DNA of 5,313 nt from Chloroflexota bacterium (GTDB taxonomy: Bacteria; Chloroflexota; Dormibacteria; CF-121), in contig VBFX01000047.1 in assembly GCA_005889395.1 (NCBI GenBank), positions 1-5,313 on the forward strand, read 5' to 3'. Position numbers and translations under genes: made by a program. The notes under the pieces are model-generated. The model worked only from the letters and a program-made list of their open reading frames with translations. It searched no databases and was not told where the DNA came from. Positions 1 through 5,182 of the stretch are shown here, one piece after another; position 1 is the first letter of the stretch, and every line of letters begins with the position of its first letter.

Positions 1-147
1 CTCGAGCTCCGAGAGATAGGCCGGCGACAGCTCCGCCGCCTCTGCCAGCTCACTCAGCGACCGCTCGGCTTCCTCTCGCCGCCGGCGGAGCAAGTTGCCG
101 AGCGCGAGTCGGATCGAACTCGCGTCTTCGCTGTGAGCGTATGCCAT
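1..147 (-). CDS. XRE/Cro-type helix-turn-helix transcriptional regulator, N-terminal fragment (cut by window edge)
   Basis: Only the first 49 codons are in the window; the reading frame stays open to base 1. The start is the ATG at 147-145. The translation shows the typical layout of the Cro/C1-type HTH: an amphipathic first helix rich in Arg (LGNLLRRRREEAE, residues 16-28), then SLSELAEAAEL (30-40) as helix 2 and turn, then SPAYLSELE (41-49) as the start of the recognition helix. The spacing S-L-x-x-L-A-x-x-A-x-L-S-x-x-Y-L-S-x-[IL]-E is what this family shows. It should bind DNA as a dimer and may regulate itself or the divergent lipoprotein gene, but that is inference. The only Shine-Dalgarno-like stretch (GAGG) lies 3 bases from the ATG, which is too close, so translation may be leaderless or weak. 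Target genes and any C-terminal domain cannot be seen. Confidence 0.82.
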   Translation of the reverse strand, partial: MAYAHSEDASSIRLALGNLLRRRREEAERSLSELAEAAELSPAYLSELE

Positions 148-163
148 ATGCCTCGAGCGTATG
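135..163. repeat. Pair of 9-bp direct repeats (GAGCGTATG) spaced 20 bp, possible operator
   Basis: GAGCGTATG occurs exactly at 135-143 and again at 155-163, start to start 20 bp, which is about two helical turns. The pair straddles the regulator start codon (147-145), with a CATATG palindrome at 145-150 between the copies. Same-face spacing next to a gene for an HTH protein suggests an autoregulatory operator. This is inference from position; the first copy is partly coding. Confidence 0.35.
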
Positions 164-232
164 GTAGCAGACTTTTGAGTCGCCGGCGAAGGTGCATGCC
201 CTGAGGCACGGGCCTCGTCGTATAGGCAGGCT
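148..232. other. Divergent intergenic region between regulator and lipoprotein genes
   Basis: These 85 bases must hold the promoters of both divergent genes, but no convincing paired -35/-10 is visible on either strand. On the plus strand TATAGG (221-226) is a weak -10 lying 6 bases before the lipoprotein GTG, which would give an almost leaderless transcript. On the minus strand TACCAT (166-161) is a possible weak -10. A small hairpin can form from GAGGC (203-207) and GCCTC (212-216) with a 4-base loop; its role is unknown. Confidence 0.4.
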
Positions 233-1462
233 GTGGGGACTCCGCTTCGGCGACTTAGTCGTGGCTTGCCAGTGGCCGCGGTGGCCATCCTGGTTGCAGG
301 GTGCACCCCGACTGCGGCGGTGAGGCCGGCAGCGTCCGACACGCCGACCGCCTCTCCCTCTCCTGCCGCATCCCCATCACCAACGCCCTCCGCGAGCGAG
401 TCGCCATCGCCGACACCGACCCCGTCGGGCGTCGATCCCGGATTCGTGCCGGCGCTGTCCGCCATTCAGATGGTTGGGCCGCGCCTCGGCTGGGCCGTCG
501 GGGCCCACGCGATCTTTGCCACCGCCGACGGCACGCACTGGACGAAGCAGTACGACTCGACCGAGGAGTTCGTCGCTGTCGACTTCATCAGCGCCACCAC
601 CGGGTGGGCGGTCGCGACTCGAACCTTGATTGGCACCTCCGATGGCGGCCATACCTGGCGGCAACTGGGCGAGCCACGGATGCCGCTTCGGTCGATCCAC
701 TTTGCCACCCCCACGCAAGGCTGGGGGATCGCCGGCGGAAGTGACCCGCAGCAGAGCCACGGATGGCTGATTCCCCACGAAGGTGCCACGCTGGCCTTCA
801 CCTACGACGGCGGGTCGACCTGGTCAACGCTCGATGGTCCCGCGAACCCGCAAACCGTGTGCTTCAGCGACCCGGCCCAGGGCTGGATCGGTACCGCGGA
901 GGGCGTCTTCATCTATCGGAACACCGACCTGGGGCACAACTGGAGCAAGGTGCTGCAACGACCGGACCAGCAGCCGGGCCTGCCCCAGGCCACCCTCATC
1001 CAGTGCGCGGCGCCGCAGGCGCTCTGGGTGCTCTTTACGGGAGGACCGAGCGCCATGAGCCACAGCCCGTACATCGCCTACGCGACCGTGGACGGATCGA
1101 CCTGGAAGGCCGTGATGAAGGAATCGATGTCAGAGGGTCAGATCCTCCCCGGCGTGCCGGCCGGCCCGGATACCTACCCACCGAGCTTCAGCGTCGTGGA
1201 CCCCCAGGACGCTGTCTTCATCGGTGACGGTCCGGCGACCAATGTCGCGCAGTGCGTCGTCGCCAGCAATGGCGGCGCGATCCTTCGCCGCACCGGCCGG
1301 ATCGACAACGCGCCGGAGACATTCGCCGCCGCGTTCGTCAGCGTCACCGCGGGTTGGGTCCTAACCAGGAACGCCGGCGGGGACTACGTGATCGATGCGA
1401 CGAGCGACGGCGGTTATCACTGGTCGCAACAGCTGGCCGTCCCGCCAACCTCCGCCGGCTAG
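233..1462 (+). CDS. Secreted lipoprotein with Asp-box (BNR-like) beta-propeller repeats
   Basis: The 409-residue product starts with a lipoprotein signal peptide: basic n-region (RRLSR, 6-10), hydrophobic core (13-22) and lipobox LVAGC with the lipidated Cys at 24. Residues 25-66 form a Pro/Ser/Thr-rich tether typical of surface-anchored lipoproteins. The rest shows repeated blades. Asp-box motifs of type [ST]-x-D-x-G-x-x-W lie near 96-103, 135-142, 190-197, 230-237, 285-291 and 390-397. They alternate with GW[AGIV] strands at 86, 124, 163, 217 and 374. This pattern is known from BNR/sialidase-like and Ycf48-like propellers. No sialidase catalytic set was recognised, so enzyme activity should not be assumed; binding or a structural role on the outside of the membrane is more likely. 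The GTG at 233 is the only start that keeps the basic n-region; no canonical start lies upstream in frame before the stop at 176-178. GGCAGG is only 2 bases from the GTG, so the ribosome site is poor. Substrate unknown. Confidence 0.85.
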   Translation: MGTPLRRLSRGLPVAAVAILVAGCTPTAAVRPAASDTPTASPSPAASPSPTPSASESPSPTPTPSGVDPGFVPALSAIQMVGPRLGWAVGAHAIFATADGTHWTKQYDSTEEFVAVDFISATTGWAVATRTLIGTSDGGHTWRQLGEPRMPLRSIHFATPTQGWGIAGGSDPQQSHGWLIPHEGATLAFTYDGGSTWSTLDGPANPQTVCFSDPAQGWIGTAEGVFIYRNTDLGHNWSKVLQRPDQQPGLPQATLIQCAAPQALWVLFTGGPSAMSHSPYIAYATVDGSTWKAVMKESMSEGQILPGVPAGPDTYPPSFSVVDPQDAVFIGDGPATNVAQCVVASNGGAILRRTGRIDNAPETFAAAFVSVTAGWVLTRNAGGDYVIDATSDGGYHWSQQLAVPPTSAG

Positions 1463-1472
1463 CCGATCAACG

Positions 1473-1478
1473 TAAAAT
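1473..1478 (+). promoter_or_regulatory. Possible -10 element for tRNA-Pro
   Basis: TAAAAT matches the bacterial -10 consensus at five of six positions and ends 8 bases before the mature tRNA 5' end. It sits in the only AT-rich patch between the lipoprotein stop and the tRNA. No good -35 is seen about 17 bases upstream, so read-through from the lipoprotein gene is an alternative. Confidence 0.35.
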
Positions 1479-1486
1479 CCAGCACG

Positions 1487-1564
1487 CGGGGCGTAGCGTA
1501 GCCTGGCTAACGCGCATGCTTTGGGAGCATGAGATCCCGGGTTCGAATCCCGGCGCCCCGACCA
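1487..1564 (+). tRNA. tRNA-Pro, anticodon TGG, CCA encoded
   Basis: A full cloverleaf can be drawn by hand. The acceptor stem CGGGGCG (1487-1493) pairs perfectly with CGCCCCG (1554-1560). The D stem is GCGT/ACGC (1496-1499/1510-1513), with GG in the D loop. The anticodon stem CATGC/GCATG (1515-1519/1527-1531) closes the loop TTTGGGA, giving anticodon TGG at 1522-1524. The variable loop has 5 bases. The T stem CCGGG/CCCGG (1537-1541/1549-1553) encloses TTCGAAT. The discriminator A (1561) and the C1-G72 pair are proline identity features in bacteria, and CCA is genomically encoded at 1562-1564. With a UGG anticodon it can read CCA and CCG, and other CCN codons depending on wobble modification. 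No terminator follows; the next gene's ribosome site begins 7 bases after the CCA. Confidence 0.97.
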
Positions 1565-1570
1565 CATTCC

Positions 1571-1577
1571 AGGAAGG
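1571..1577 (+). promoter_or_regulatory. Ribosome binding site of the small membrane-protein gene
   Basis: AGGAAGG, a strong Shine-Dalgarno-like sequence, is followed by 9 bases and the ATG at 1587. It begins 7 bases after the tRNA CCA end and is the main evidence that the short gene downstream is real. Confidence 0.75.
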
Positions 1578-1586
1578 ATTGACCAG

Positions 1587-1859
1587 ATGCTCCCGGTCCT
1601 CGTGATCATCGCCGTCATCACCGTGCTGGCGGTGCTGGCCTTTCGTCGGTTCGAGCGCTACCGCTACACGGATGCCTGGCGGACGAGCGAGTTCCGCGGG
1701 GCGGCCTTTGGGTTCTTGATGTGGTTCGGCGGCATCTTCGGCCACCGCGTTCCGCCGCCGCCACAGGCGAAGATGGAACTGACGACACGGGCCGGCGAGC
1801 CCGAGCCACCCGCGTCAGGCGGCGCGGCGCTCCCGGATCAGGCTGCGGACGATAAATAA
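1587..1859 (+). CDS. Small membrane protein of unknown family
   Basis: The 90-residue product is not one I recognise. Residues 2-18 (LPVLVIIAVITVLAVLA) make a clear N-terminal membrane helix, followed by a basic/aromatic stretch (RRFERYRYTDAWR, 20-32) expected to stay on the cytoplasmic side. A second apolar, Gly/Phe-rich patch lies at 38-53 (GAAFGFLMWFGGIFG) and may be a membrane-associated or re-entrant segment. The tail (54-90) has a PPPP run and is polar and acidic, probably disordered. The ATG has a strong AGGAAGG site at 9-base spacing. It lies 22 bases after the tRNA-Pro with no terminator between, so co-transcription with the tRNA is likely. Its last 45 bases overlap the end of the convergent proline dehydrogenase gene. 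No function is proposed. Confidence 0.68.
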   Translation: MLPVLVIIAVITVLAVLAFRRFERYRYTDAWRTSEFRGAAFGFLMWFGGIFGHRVPPPPQAKMELTTRAGEPEPPASGGAALPDQAADDK

Positions 1860-2738
1860 CAGGTTGGCGGGACGCTCCGCCAGCCGCCGCATCAGGTACG
1901 GATACCACTCGGTCCCGTACGGCACATAGATCCGGACGCGGTAGCCCTCGCGGAGCAAGCGGTCCTGCAGATCGCGGCGGATGCCGTAGAGCATCTGGAA
2001 CTCGAAGCGGTCCGCGTGAATCTCGCGCTCGCGCGCGAACCGCCTGGTGGCTTCGATCAGTCGATCATCGTGGGTTGCGATCGCCGGGTAGACGCCGTGC
2101 AAGAGCAACTGCTGCATCTCGGCCTCATATTTCGCATCGACGTCGGCCTTCTTCGGGTAGGCGTTCTCCGGCGGTTCGTCGTAGGCGCCTTTGACCAGCC
2201 GCACCCGGATTCCGGCCGCATTGACCCGGGTAACGTCGTCGGCGGTGCGATACAGGTAGCTCTGCAATACGACGCCGCAGTTGGGAAAGCGTTCGTGCAG
2301 CGCCAGGACCAGGTCGATGGTGCGCTGCGTATAGGCCGAGCCCTCCATGTCGACCCGCACGAAGTTGTCGAGCTGCTGAGCCCGCTGGAGGATGCGTGTC
2401 AAGAGCTCGCGGCAGAGGTCTGGCGAGATGTCGAGTCCAAGCTGCGTCAATTTGACCGAGACGTTCGCATTCAGCCGCTCCGCCGCGATCCGCTCGAACG
2501 CTGCCAGGTAATCGTCGGTGGCTGCGCGTGCGGCCTTCTCTTCGCTGACGTTCTCGCCCAGGTGGTCGAGGCTTGCGGACCAGCCGCGACGGTTGACGTC
2601 GCTCACCACCCGGACCGCGTCGTCCAGGTGGTCCCCCGCCACGAAGCGGTAGGCGAGCGATGCGGTGAGCCGCTGGCGCGTGACGAACCGCTGCAGGCCG
2701 CGGCGATGCGACAGGTAAAGGAATGAAGCCCTCAGCAC
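1815..2738 (-). CDS. Proline dehydrogenase (monofunctional, FAD-dependent)
   Basis: The 307-residue product matches the short single-domain proline dehydrogenases, not long PutA. This enzyme oxidises L-proline to pyrroline-5-carboxylate using FAD and passes electrons to the membrane quinone pool, the first step of proline catabolism. Family motifs in order are RFVAG (31-35), SVKLTQLGLD (94-103), RVDMEGS (128-134), VVLQSYLYRT (156-165), RLVKGAYDEP (180-189), FEFQMLYGIR (245-254), YVPYG (271-275) and YLMRRLAERPAN (281-292). By analogy with E. coli PutA, Lys96, Asp130, Tyr271, Tyr280 and the Arg pair 284/285 are the likely proline-site residues, and all are present. The start is GTG at 2738-2736 with GAAGGG (2751-2746) 7 bases upstream, inside the end of rdgB. 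Only one base separates it from the rdgB stop, so it is translationally coupled. The partner P5C dehydrogenase is not in the window. The 3' end overlaps the convergent small membrane-protein gene by 45 bases. The symbol varies (putA, putB, prodh), so none is given. Confidence 0.95.
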   Translation of the reverse strand: MLRASFLYLSHRRGLQRFVTRQRLTASLAYRFVAGDHLDDAVRVVSDVNRRGWSASLDHLGENVSEEKAARAATDDYLAAFERIAAERLNANVSVKLTQLGLDISPDLCRELLTRILQRAQQLDNFVRVDMEGSAYTQRTIDLVLALHERFPNCGVVLQSYLYRTADDVTRVNAAGIRVRLVKGAYDEPPENAYPKKADVDAKYEAEMQQLLLHGVYPAIATHDDRLIEATRRFAREREIHADRFEFQMLYGIRRDLQDRLLREGYRVRIYVPYGTEWYPYLMRRLAERPANLLFIVRSLIRERRAA

Positions 2739-2739
2739 C

Positions 2740-3360
2740 TCAGTGCCCTTCTGAGGCGGAGAGGGCGGCGTCGAACGCTCCGTGGACTTCCAGCGCGTTC
2801 AGCGCCCGTGCCCGATGACTCAAGAGGTTCTTTTCCTCGGTCGACAGTTCCGCGAGCCGGCGGCCGTCGGGCAGCTGGAAGATGGGGTCGAAGCCAAAGC
2901 CGTGCGTGCCACGCGGCTCGGACGCGATCGAGCCGGCCAGGACTCCTTCCCCGGTAAAGACTCGCCCGTCCGGCAAGGCCAGCACCGCCGCGGAGCGGAA
3001 GAACGCCGGCGGCGAGCTGGTCACCGCAGCGCCGAGGGCCTTGAGCAACGCGGCGACGAGCGCCCGACCGTCCCCCTTGTGCTCGGCGCCGGCGAAATAT
3101 GCCGAATCGATGCCGGGTCGGCCGCCGAGCAGCGGGACTTCGAGTCCCGAGTCGTCCGCCAGCGTCGCCAACCCGCTCAGCCGCCGGCCGGCCTCGGCCT
3201 TCTTGCGCGCGTTCTCCAGATAGCTGGCGCCGTCCTCAACGACGTCGAAAACGATTCCCGCATCAGCCGGGCTGACCAGCTCCATCGGTATCTCGCCCAG
3301 GATCGCGCGCAGCTCCTTGAGCTTGCCCGGGTTCGTCGTGGCGAGCAGCAGCCGGTTCAG
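2740..3360 (-). CDS. rdgB: dITP/XTP pyrophosphatase (RdgB/HAM1 family), apparent CTG start
   Basis: This enzyme hydrolyses non-canonical purine nucleoside triphosphates (ITP, dITP, XTP) to the monophosphate plus pyrophosphate, keeping damaged bases out of DNA and RNA. The family motifs are intact: TTNPGK (8-13), ADDSGLEV (68-75, with the metal-binding/catalytic acidic residues), GRPGIDSAYFAG (80-91), GTHGFGFDPIF (151-161) and STEEKN...SHRARAL (173-187). Length from the proposed start is 206 residues, normal for the family. No ATG, GTG or TTG lies in frame near the N-terminus. The CTG at 3360-3358 aligns exactly with Met1 of E. coli RdgB and overlaps the rph stop as CTGA, the counterpart of the usual ATGA coupling overlap. 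The first in-frame ATG downstream (residue 26) would remove the nucleotide-binding TTNPGK motif. The frame stays open far into rph, but that extension is an rph shadow. Assignment is very sure; the start codon is less so. Confidence 0.93.
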   Translation of the reverse strand: MNRLLLATTNPGKLKELRAILGEIPMELVSPADAGIVFDVVEDGASYLENARKKAEAGRRLSGLATLADDSGLEVPLLGGRPGIDSAYFAGAEHKGDGRALVAALLKALGAAVTSSPPAFFRSAAVLALPDGRVFTGEGVLAGSIASEPRGTHGFGFDPIFQLPDGRRLAELSTEEKNLLSHRARALNALEVHGAFDAALSASEGH

Positions 3361-4085
3361 CGCAGCTTCAGCGCCTTCTTCTGGGCCTCGACCAGCTCGG
3401 CGGCGCCCTTGACGGCGAGCTTGAGCATTTGCTCCATCTCTTCCGGTTTGAACGGTTCCTGCTCGGCCGTGCCCTGGATCTCGATGAAGCGGCCGTCCTC
3501 GGCGAGCACACAGTTCATGTCGGTCTGGGCGGCGAAATCCTCGAGGTAATTGAGATCCAGGCGGGGCTGGCCCTGCACGATGCCGACACTGACCGCGGAA
3601 ACGAAATGGCGGATCGGAATCACGCGCAGCAGGTTGCGTTCGATGGCCTTCTGCAGCGCCAGGTGGAGGGCGACGAACCCGCCCGTGATCGACGCGGTGC
3701 GCGTGCCGCCATCGGCTTGCAGCACATCGCAATCCACCATGATGGTGCGCTCTCCCATCAGCGGCATATCGATCGCGGCTCGCAACGCGCGGCCGATCAG
3801 GCGTTGGATCTCCTGGGTGCGCCCGTCGACCCGTCCCGTCCGCGATTCGCGCGCGGTGCGCGTTTGGGTCGCCCGGGGGAGCATCGAGTATTCGGCGGTG
3901 ACCCAGCCTTCCCCGGTCCCCTTCTTGTGTGGTGGCGGCTTGTCGTCCCAGCTCGCGGTACAGAGCACCCTGGTGTCGCCCATGTTGATGAGCGCCGAGC
4001 CTTCAGCGTAGAGGTTCACGCCGGTCTCGATCTTTACCGGCCGGAGCTGATCCACCCTTCGGCCATCAGGTCGGGTCTGGGCCAA
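3357..4085 (-). CDS. rph: Ribonuclease PH (tRNA 3'-end phosphorolytic exonuclease)
   Basis: RNase PH trims extra nucleotides from tRNA precursors 3' of the CCA end using phosphate as attacking group; it acts as a ring of six in the cytoplasm. The 242-residue product has the expected length and motifs: RPDGRRVDQLRPV (5-17), GWVTAEYSMLPRAT (60-73), GRTQEIQRLIGRALRA (88-103), DCDVLQADGGTRTASITG (118-135) with the phosphate-binding GTR at 127-129, and LDLNYLED (176-183) with the metal/catalytic Asp residues. The start is TTG at 4085-4083, giving MAQTRPDGR; the conserved RPDGR lies right after it and the next in-frame start (GTG, residue 11) would lose it. The gene starts 6 bases after the tatC stop without a strong ribosome site, and its stop overlaps the rdgB start, so translation is probably coupled on both sides. 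The rph-rdgB order is common in bacteria. Confidence 0.97.
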   Translation of the reverse strand: MAQTRPDGRRVDQLRPVKIETGVNLYAEGSALINMGDTRVLCTASWDDKPPPHKKGTGEGWVTAEYSMLPRATQTRTARESRTGRVDGRTQEIQRLIGRALRAAIDMPLMGERTIMVDCDVLQADGGTRTASITGGFVALHLALQKAIERNLLRVIPIRHFVSAVSVGIVQGQPRLDLNYLEDFAAQTDMNCVLAEDGRFIEIQGTAEQEPFKPEEMEQMLKLAVKGAAELVEAQKKALKLR

Positions 4086-4091
4086 TGGGCT

Positions 4092-4829
4092 CTATCTTCG
4101 CAGAGCGCGGATCACGAGGATGCTGAGCTCGAAAAGAACGATGAGGGGAGCCGTCAGCAGCAAGGGCGTGAAGGGATCGACCCCCGGGGTCACCATGTTG
4201 GCCCCGACGAAGATGCCGATCCAGAACTTCAGCCGGTTGCGTTTGAGGAATGCCGTACTCACAATCCCCGCAAGGCCAAGCATCGTCATCGCGAGCGGCA
4301 GCTCGAAGGTGATGCCGAAGATGGCGATGAGGATCAGGACGAAGTTGATGTACTTGTCGGCAAAGGGCAGGTACTGAAGCTCAGAATTGCCGATCCCGGT
4401 CAAGAACCTCAAGGCGATCGGCAGGGCGAAGAACGCAAAGCCGATGCCCATCGCGAAGAGCGCGACGGCCGAGGCGACGAAACCCACCGCGAAGCGGCGC
4501 TCATTGCGATGCAGGCCGGGGGCGACGAAGGTCCAGACCTGCCAGAGGATGATGGGACTGCTCAGGACGAATCCGGTGAAGATTCCAATCTTGAAGAAGA
4601 GCAGAAAGGCGTCGACGGGCCCGGGATAGATCAGCTTCTGGCCGCCGATCACCTTGTGGACCGGGCCCAGAAGGATTCCGAGTGTCCACTGGGAGATGGC
4701 AAACCCGATCACGGTGGCGAGCGCCCAGGCGATGAGCGAGATGATCAGCACGCGGCGCAGTTCCTCGAGGTGCTCGATGACCGTCATCCGCCGCTCCTCG
4801 TTCACCGGAACGATGCTCGGCTTGGCCAT
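4092..4829 (-). CDS. tatC: Twin-arginine translocase subunit TatC
   Basis: TatC is the six-helix membrane subunit that recognises twin-arginine signal peptides and recruits TatA to export folded proteins. The 245-residue product carries the family hallmarks: HLEELRRVL (20-28) on the cytoplasmic N-terminus, with Glu23 matching the signal-peptide-binding Glu15 of E. coli; SSPIILWQVWTFVAPGLHRNERR (90-112), with Glu110 matching Glu103; FGITFELPLA (171-180), with the conserved membrane Glu176; and TPGVDPFTP (214-222). Apolar segments near 27-47, 73-97, 113-141, 159-183, 198-212 and 224-243 fit six membrane helices. The ATG start has AGGGG (4839-4835) 5 bases upstream. It lies 28 bases after tatA and 6 bases before rph. 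No tatB is present between tatA and tatC, so this looks like a minimal TatAC system unless another tatA/B gene is elsewhere. Confidence 0.97.
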   Translation of the reverse strand: MAKPSIVPVNEERRMTVIEHLEELRRVLIISLIAWALATVIGFAISQWTLGILLGPVHKVIGGQKLIYPGPVDAFLLFFKIGIFTGFVLSSPIILWQVWTFVAPGLHRNERRFAVGFVASAVALFAMGIGFAFFALPIALRFLTGIGNSELQYLPFADKYINFVLILIAIFGITFELPLAMTMLGLAGIVSTAFLKRNRLKFWIGIFVGANMVTPGVDPFTPLLLTAPLIVLFELSILVIRALRR

Positions 4830-4857
4830 GGCTGCCCCTACCGGCGCCGGACCGAAG

Positions 4858-5121
4858 TCAGGCCTTGCTGTCGGTCGGTGACGTTACGTCCGGAGCCGCC
4901 TTGACGTCGGTCGGCCGATCCGTGGTGGTCTTTGGCTCGGTGCTGGAGTCGGAAGTCGCGCTCTTCTTGAACTCTTCCTGGATGTCGCTCGAGGTCTTGC
5001 GGAATTCGCGCATGGCCTTCCCGATCGCTCCGCCGACCTCAGGAAGCTTCCCCGGTCCGTAGACGATCAGCACGATGATCAGAATCAGGACGAGGATGTA
5101 CCAGTGATTGAAAAATGGCAT
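4858..5121 (-). CDS. tatA: Twin-arginine translocase pore subunit TatA (TatA/E family)
   Basis: TatA subunits assemble around TatC to let folded twin-arginine substrates cross the cytoplasmic membrane. The 87-residue product has the family layout: a short polar N-terminus with a membrane helix (about residues 7-20, WYILVLILIIVLIV), the hinge YGPGKLPEVG (21-30), the amphipathic helix GGAIGKAMREFRKTSSDIQEEFKK (30-53) and a charged, Thr/Ser-rich flexible tail. The invariant Phe of the hinge (FG in E. coli TatA) is replaced by Tyr21. The ATG at 5121-5119 has AAAGGGAG (5134-5127) 5 bases upstream. It is the first gene of the apparent operon, preceded by a TATAAT box. A TatB role is less likely because the sequence is short and has the GPGKLPE hinge. 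Confidence 0.95.
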   Translation of the reverse strand: MPFFNHWYILVLILIIVLIVYGPGKLPEVGGAIGKAMREFRKTSSDIQEEFKKSATSDSSTEPKTTTDRPTDVKAAPDVTSPTDSKA

Positions 5122-5142
5122 TCAGGCTCCCTTTGGGGCCCC

Positions 5143-5148
5143 ATTATA
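5143..5148 (-). promoter_or_regulatory. -10 box of the predicted tatA operon promoter
   Basis: The minus strand reads TATAAT, a perfect sigma-70-type -10, at 5148-5143. Transcription would start near 5136, giving a leader of about 15 bases that holds the tatA ribosome site. The stretch 17 bases upstream (AGGAGA) is a poor -35, and there is no extended TG motif, so an activator or an alternative sigma factor may be needed. It lies in the 66-base gap after the cyclophilin gene, which supports a separate transcription unit for tatA onward. Confidence 0.55.
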
Positions 5149-5172
5149 CGCCCGCTTTGTGACGCTCTCCTG

Positions 5173-5182
5173 AGAGGCCTCT
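5173..5182. repeat. 10-bp perfect palindrome upstream of tatA
   Basis: AGAGGCCTCT is a perfect inverted repeat about 37 to 46 bases upstream of the predicted tatA transcription start, between the cyclophilin stop and the -10 box. The neighbouring CTCTC (5165-5169) and GAGAG (5172-5176) add overlapping pairing. It could be a protein binding site or a remnant of a weak terminator for the cyclophilin gene, but there is no T-run. Low certainty. Confidence 0.3.

Noticed and set aside
248..268. Twin-arginine signal in the lipoprotein (RR at residues 6-7), linking it to the Tat genes
   Set aside because: The residues after RR are L-S-R-G, lacking the hydrophobic pair of the S/T-R-R-x-F-L-K motif; a normal Sec lipoprotein signal fits better.
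301..744. Open frames overlapping the lipoprotein gene on both strands
   Set aside because: They lack motifs and ribosome sites, and the lipoprotein frame explains the region with signal peptide, lipobox and repeats.
1456..1465. Palindrome CGGCTAGCCG spanning the lipoprotein stop, as a terminator
   Set aside because: No loop and no T-run; probably chance in GC-rich sequence.
1864..1883. Hairpin GGCGG-6-CCGCC just after the small membrane-protein stop, as a terminator
   Set aside because: The stem is only about 5-6 pairs, there is no T-run after it, and the bases code for proline dehydrogenase on the other strand.
2016..2726. 236-codon open frame on the plus strand antisense to proline dehydrogenase
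   Set aside because: Opposite strand of a gene with complete family motifs; high GC leaves few stops in the antisense frame. No domain seen.
2782..3549. 255-codon open frame on the plus strand antisense to rdgB and rph
   Set aside because: Same reason: shadow of two conserved genes, with no recognisable motif or ribosome site.
3361..3732. N-terminal extension of RdgB into rph, from an ATG at 3732
   Set aside because: The extra 124 residues are an out-of-frame reading of rph, are Arg/Pro/Gly-rich and have no counterpart in RdgB proteins, which begin just before the LLLATTNPGK stretch.
3429..4904. 491-codon open frame on the plus strand antisense to rph, tatC and the tatA end
   Set aside because: It lies opposite three well-conserved genes, its translation is a low-complexity charged sequence (Glu/Asp/Arg/His/Gln-rich) typical of antisense shadows in high-GC DNA, and no domain is recognised.
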